NCBI GenBank assembly: GCA_028281285.1
Contig: JANQKF010000013.1
Coordinates: 1 to 64,000, forward strand
From: Cyclobacteriaceae bacterium
Lineage (GTDB): Bacteria; Bacteroidota; Bacteroidia; Cytophagales; Cyclobacteriaceae
Direction: 5' to 3'
Length of the DNA stretch: 64,000 nt
Under the pieces are notes generated by a model. It saw only the letters and a program-made list of their open reading frames with translations, made no database searches and had not been told where the DNA came from. Within the stretch, counting starts at the first letter, position 1, and each line of letters opens with the position of its first letter. This document shows positions 61,722-64,000 of this stretch, one piece after another. The translations under genes were made by a program, and so were the position numbers.

Positions 61722-64000
61722 CTATTCCTTGGAGTTTGATGACATACTAACCAATTCGTCATATCGAGATTGATCACCCTCAAAAATGGCGTCTTCGAGA
61801 TTTGATTTCCAAGGGGACTTAATGTCTTGATCCTCCATCGTTTTTAAAATCTTATTGATATCACCAACTTGATACACCTTGAGTTCTTTCAGATCGGAAG
61901 AGTACCCCTCAATCATGAGTCGTTCGGCCTCAAGAATCAGACCCACTCGTAAGTCCTCTTCACTTTTATGCTCGGTAAGTTCCTGATCGACAACAGGAAG
62001 AGTGATAACCAGAGTGGCTCCTGTTCCCAATTCTGAATCGGCCCAAATCTTTCCTCCATGTGCCTCTACGGCCATTTTACAAAAAGTCAAACCTAATCCA
62101 GTAGACATGGCCACTCCTGCCTTTCCGTTTCCTGAACTCCAAAATTTATCAAAAATTTTCTCCACCTTATCCGCAGGAATGCCTTCTCCATGATCCCTCA
62201 CTGAGAGTTCCAGAAACCCATTCTCAGATTTACCAAGAGATATGGTGATAATACCATCGTCTTTAGAGTATTTGATCGCATTGGTAAGTAGATTGACGAT
62301 GACCCGGGTGATCATATTATTATCAACTTTCACCAGAATTTGTTTTGGAATCAGGTTTTGAAGATGAATGTTTTTCGCCTTCATCAACAATTCCACCTGG
62401 CGTTTAGCCTTAAGAACAAGTTCGTCCAGATAAGCAGTTTCAATCTTCGGTTCTAACTCAGCCCGTTCATACTTGTCAACATCAAGCATGTTTGTCACAA
62501 GGTGTAGCAATTGATAGCCTGCACTCGTCACATCTTTTGCTTTAGTTCGATCCAGTTTACTCTCTGACAACCCGATGATCGTATTCAATGGGTTTTTCAT
62601 GTCATGAGCAATCATCTGTGTAACTCCGGTTTTGAATTTACCTAGCTCCTTGAGCTCAGTATTCATTTCCTGTAATTCCTGAGCCTGGTTCGAAATGGCT
62701 TCCTTTTGTCTTAATATTTCGTCACTTTTTTCTTTAAGACTGAGATTTATACGTGTTTTGGTCCGATAGAAGCGATAATAAATAAGTGCCACTACCAGAA
62801 GCACAGCAGCACCTCCGGTCGTAATCCACTTGAATAGCTTTTGCTCGGCAATCTCGGCATTAAGGACGGCTTCGTCCCTTTCTTGATCGGAAAGCAATCG
62901 CTGCTTTTCTCGTTCAGCGACAAATTGGCTCTCGAGTTTTGCAAATTCTCTTAATCGATTTTCACCTTGTAGCGAATCTTTTGCCGATTGATTAATTAGA
63001 GAGTATTCAAGGGCCTTTTTGAAATTTCCACTTTTCTCGTAGCTACTCGCCAACCATTCGCTTCCTGTAACTACCCCTGGCAGGCTCCCACTTTCCTGAG
63101 CGAGTTGCATTCCCCGAATGAAATCTGATCGGGAATCTGCTATTAAACCCATGGCTTCATGCAATCTCCCCAATTCAAACCAAACACTTGATAAGTTTCT
63201 CTTACTACCATTTGCCTTATAGATGGTCATGGCATTTTCGTAATACTGCTTGGCCAATTCAAACTCCTTTTTGTCTCGATAGATATTTCCCAAACTGAAA
63301 TACCCGGATGCCTCCTGTGTCCGATTGTAATATCGTTTACTAATAGCAATGGCTTCATTGTGAAAAAATATGGCAGAATCTGCCATATCTAAATCGGATA
63401 AACCTCGTGCTACTCTGTTATAGGCAGCAGCCCTTCTACCCATGTTTCTTTCTCGTTCCGCAAGACCTGTGGCAAGGATGGCAAACTTCAAACTTTCCGT
63501 ATAGTTCTTCTGCTCCCTGTACAAAATAGATATCTGAGTTAATGCTGTAAACTCGATATCTTTCAAACCAAGTGTTTTACCAATAGCCAAGGCCAACTGA
63601 AAATTATTCATTGCCTGCGTTTCATCGCGTATTTCCTTGTAAAGTTGTCCTTGATTAAGGTAAATGGTAGCCTTTACGTTTTCTTCTTTCGACTCTTCGA
63701 AATAGTCTAATGCAGCAATATATTCTCTCAATGCCGATGCATATTGATTATTTCTCCAATAGATAAGGCCAATATTCACTCGTGTCATGGCAACACCTCT
63801 ATCGTCATTGAGTCCTTCCTGAAATTCAACGGCTTTTTGATAATTCTCTATCGCTAAGTCAGTTTCTCCGAGTGCAAAATGATTGACACCAATAGAATTA
63901 AATGCTCTTGCCTTACTCCAATCACTCCCGACCATATTGGCAATCTTGAGTGCTTCCTCTCCAAACTCCAGGCCCCTTTTGGGGTCGGTGGAATTGAGAA
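61722..64000 (-). CDS. TPR-containing sensor histidine kinase (5' end outside window)
   Basis: The frame stays open to the right edge (the codons before the first visible ATG at 63935 continue a TPR-like sequence), so the start is off the window. Numbering from that Met: TPR repeats 1-330, a coiled coil, one transmembrane helix 370-388, a second coiled coil, HisKA with phospho-acceptor H444 (IAHDMKNPLN), and HATPase with the N box (NLLTNAIKYS), DHGEGIP and GLGLTFCK motifs. About 90 extra residues follow the kinase. Periplasmic TPRs sensing an unknown cue with cytoplasmic kinase is the standard layout in Bacteroidota. Confidence 0.92.
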   Translation of the reverse strand, partial: LNSTDPKRGLEFGEEALKIANMVGSDWSKARAFNSIGVNHFALGETDLAIENYQKAVEFQEGLNDDRGVAMTRVNIGLIYWRNNQYASALREYIAALDYFEESKEENVKATIYLNQGQLYKEIRDETQAMNNFQLALAIGKTLGLKDIEFTALTQISILYREQKNYTESLKFAILATGLAERERNMGRRAAAYNRVARGLSDLDMADSAIFFHNEAIAISKRYYNRTQEASGYFSLGNIYRDKKEFELAKQYYENAMTIYKANGSKRNLSSVWFELGRLHEAMGLIADSRSDFIRGMQLAQESGSLPGVVTGSEWLASSYEKSGNFKKALEYSLINQSAKDSLQGENRLREFAKLESQFVAEREKQRLLSDQERDEAVLNAEIAEQKLFKWITTGGAAVLLVVALIYYRFYRTKTRINLSLKEKSDEILRQKEAISNQAQELQEMNTELKELGKFKTGVTQMIAHDMKNPLNTIIGLSESKLDRTKAKDVTSAGYQLLHLVTNMLDVDKYERAELEPKIETAYLDELVLKAKRQVELLMKAKNIHLQNLIPKQILVKVDNNMITRVIVNLLTNAIKYSKDDGIITISLGKSENGFLELSVRDHGEGIPADKVEKIFDKFWSSGNGKAGVAMSTGLGLTFCKMAVEAHGGKIWADSELGTGATLVITLPVVDQELTEHKSEEDLRVGLILEAERLMIEGYSSDLKELKVYQVGDINKILKTMEDQDIKSPWKSNLEDAIFEGDQSRYDELVSMSSNSKE

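Overview
The window reads as a chromosomal segment of a Gram-negative member of the Bacteroidota, most likely a marine-type Cytophagales relative. Supporting signs are: promoters of the TTG / TAnnTTTG type; a type IX secretion gene (PorT) directly behind ubiE; a T9SS C-terminal sorting domain; the Bacteroidota-restricted DUF5606 family; large two-FtsX-domain permeases without ATPase partners; an ECF sigma gene followed by an inner-membrane/beta-barrel fusion; and a Kdo transferase (outer membrane with LPS). No transposase, integrase, phage gene or CRISPR array is visible. The only RNA gene with certain identity is tRNA-Glu(TTC) at the left edge.

Layout. 1-7,400: tRNA-Glu; gap with a good promoter and terminator; a leftward ubiE-porT-SDR-Cys-rich protein-M1 aminopeptidase operon. 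7,400-11,400: beta-barrel proteins, an ECF sigma factor with its presumed membrane-spanning partner, and a SlyD-like isomerase. 11,400-17,400: housekeeping genes (engB, DUF5606, fbp, aspartate kinase, a fructosamine-kinase-like/LMW-phosphatase pair that may repair glycated proteins, crotonase). 17,400-20,000: an outer-membrane DUF6588 protein and two lipoproteins. 20,000-22,700: perR-katG peroxide defence with a 7-1-7 operator. 22,700-27,400: waaA-rsgA-AraC regulator, then two secreted HExxH proteins sharing an upstream sequence. 27,400-31,700: thioesterase, class IV aminotransferase, FtsX permease.

31,700-37,100 is the most distinctive part. A compact surface-glycan cassette (HTH protein, FdtA-like cupin, GNAT/FemAB-like enzyme, flippase, glycosyltransferase) faces an XRE regulator with an S24-like tail. 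A nearly identical 24-bp palindrome lies between them and again in the promoter of a LytTR-like gene downstream. Next to the latter is a run of stem-loops ending in a 16-bp hairpin, ahead of an EamA transporter.

37,100-55,100: mixed small enzymes, an ATP-cone/Mrr-type nuclease fusion, an eRF1-like protein, a second FtsX permease, a DUF4097 protein, DinB, esterase, AraC regulator, serine hydrolase, a TspO-like membrane protein and an M28 peptidase. 55,100-64,000: a T9SS cargo protein with FG-GAP-like repeats co-transcribed with a 1312-residue secreted protein built of about nine 68-residue repeats that I do not recognise, behind a response regulator/TPR histidine kinase pair that runs off the right edge.

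The best candidates for something undescribed are the palindrome-linked regulators around the glycan cassette and the 68-residue-repeat protein with its T9SS partner. Gene starts were moved from the longest reading frame where a downstream ATG fits the signal peptide, family N-terminus or operon overlap better.
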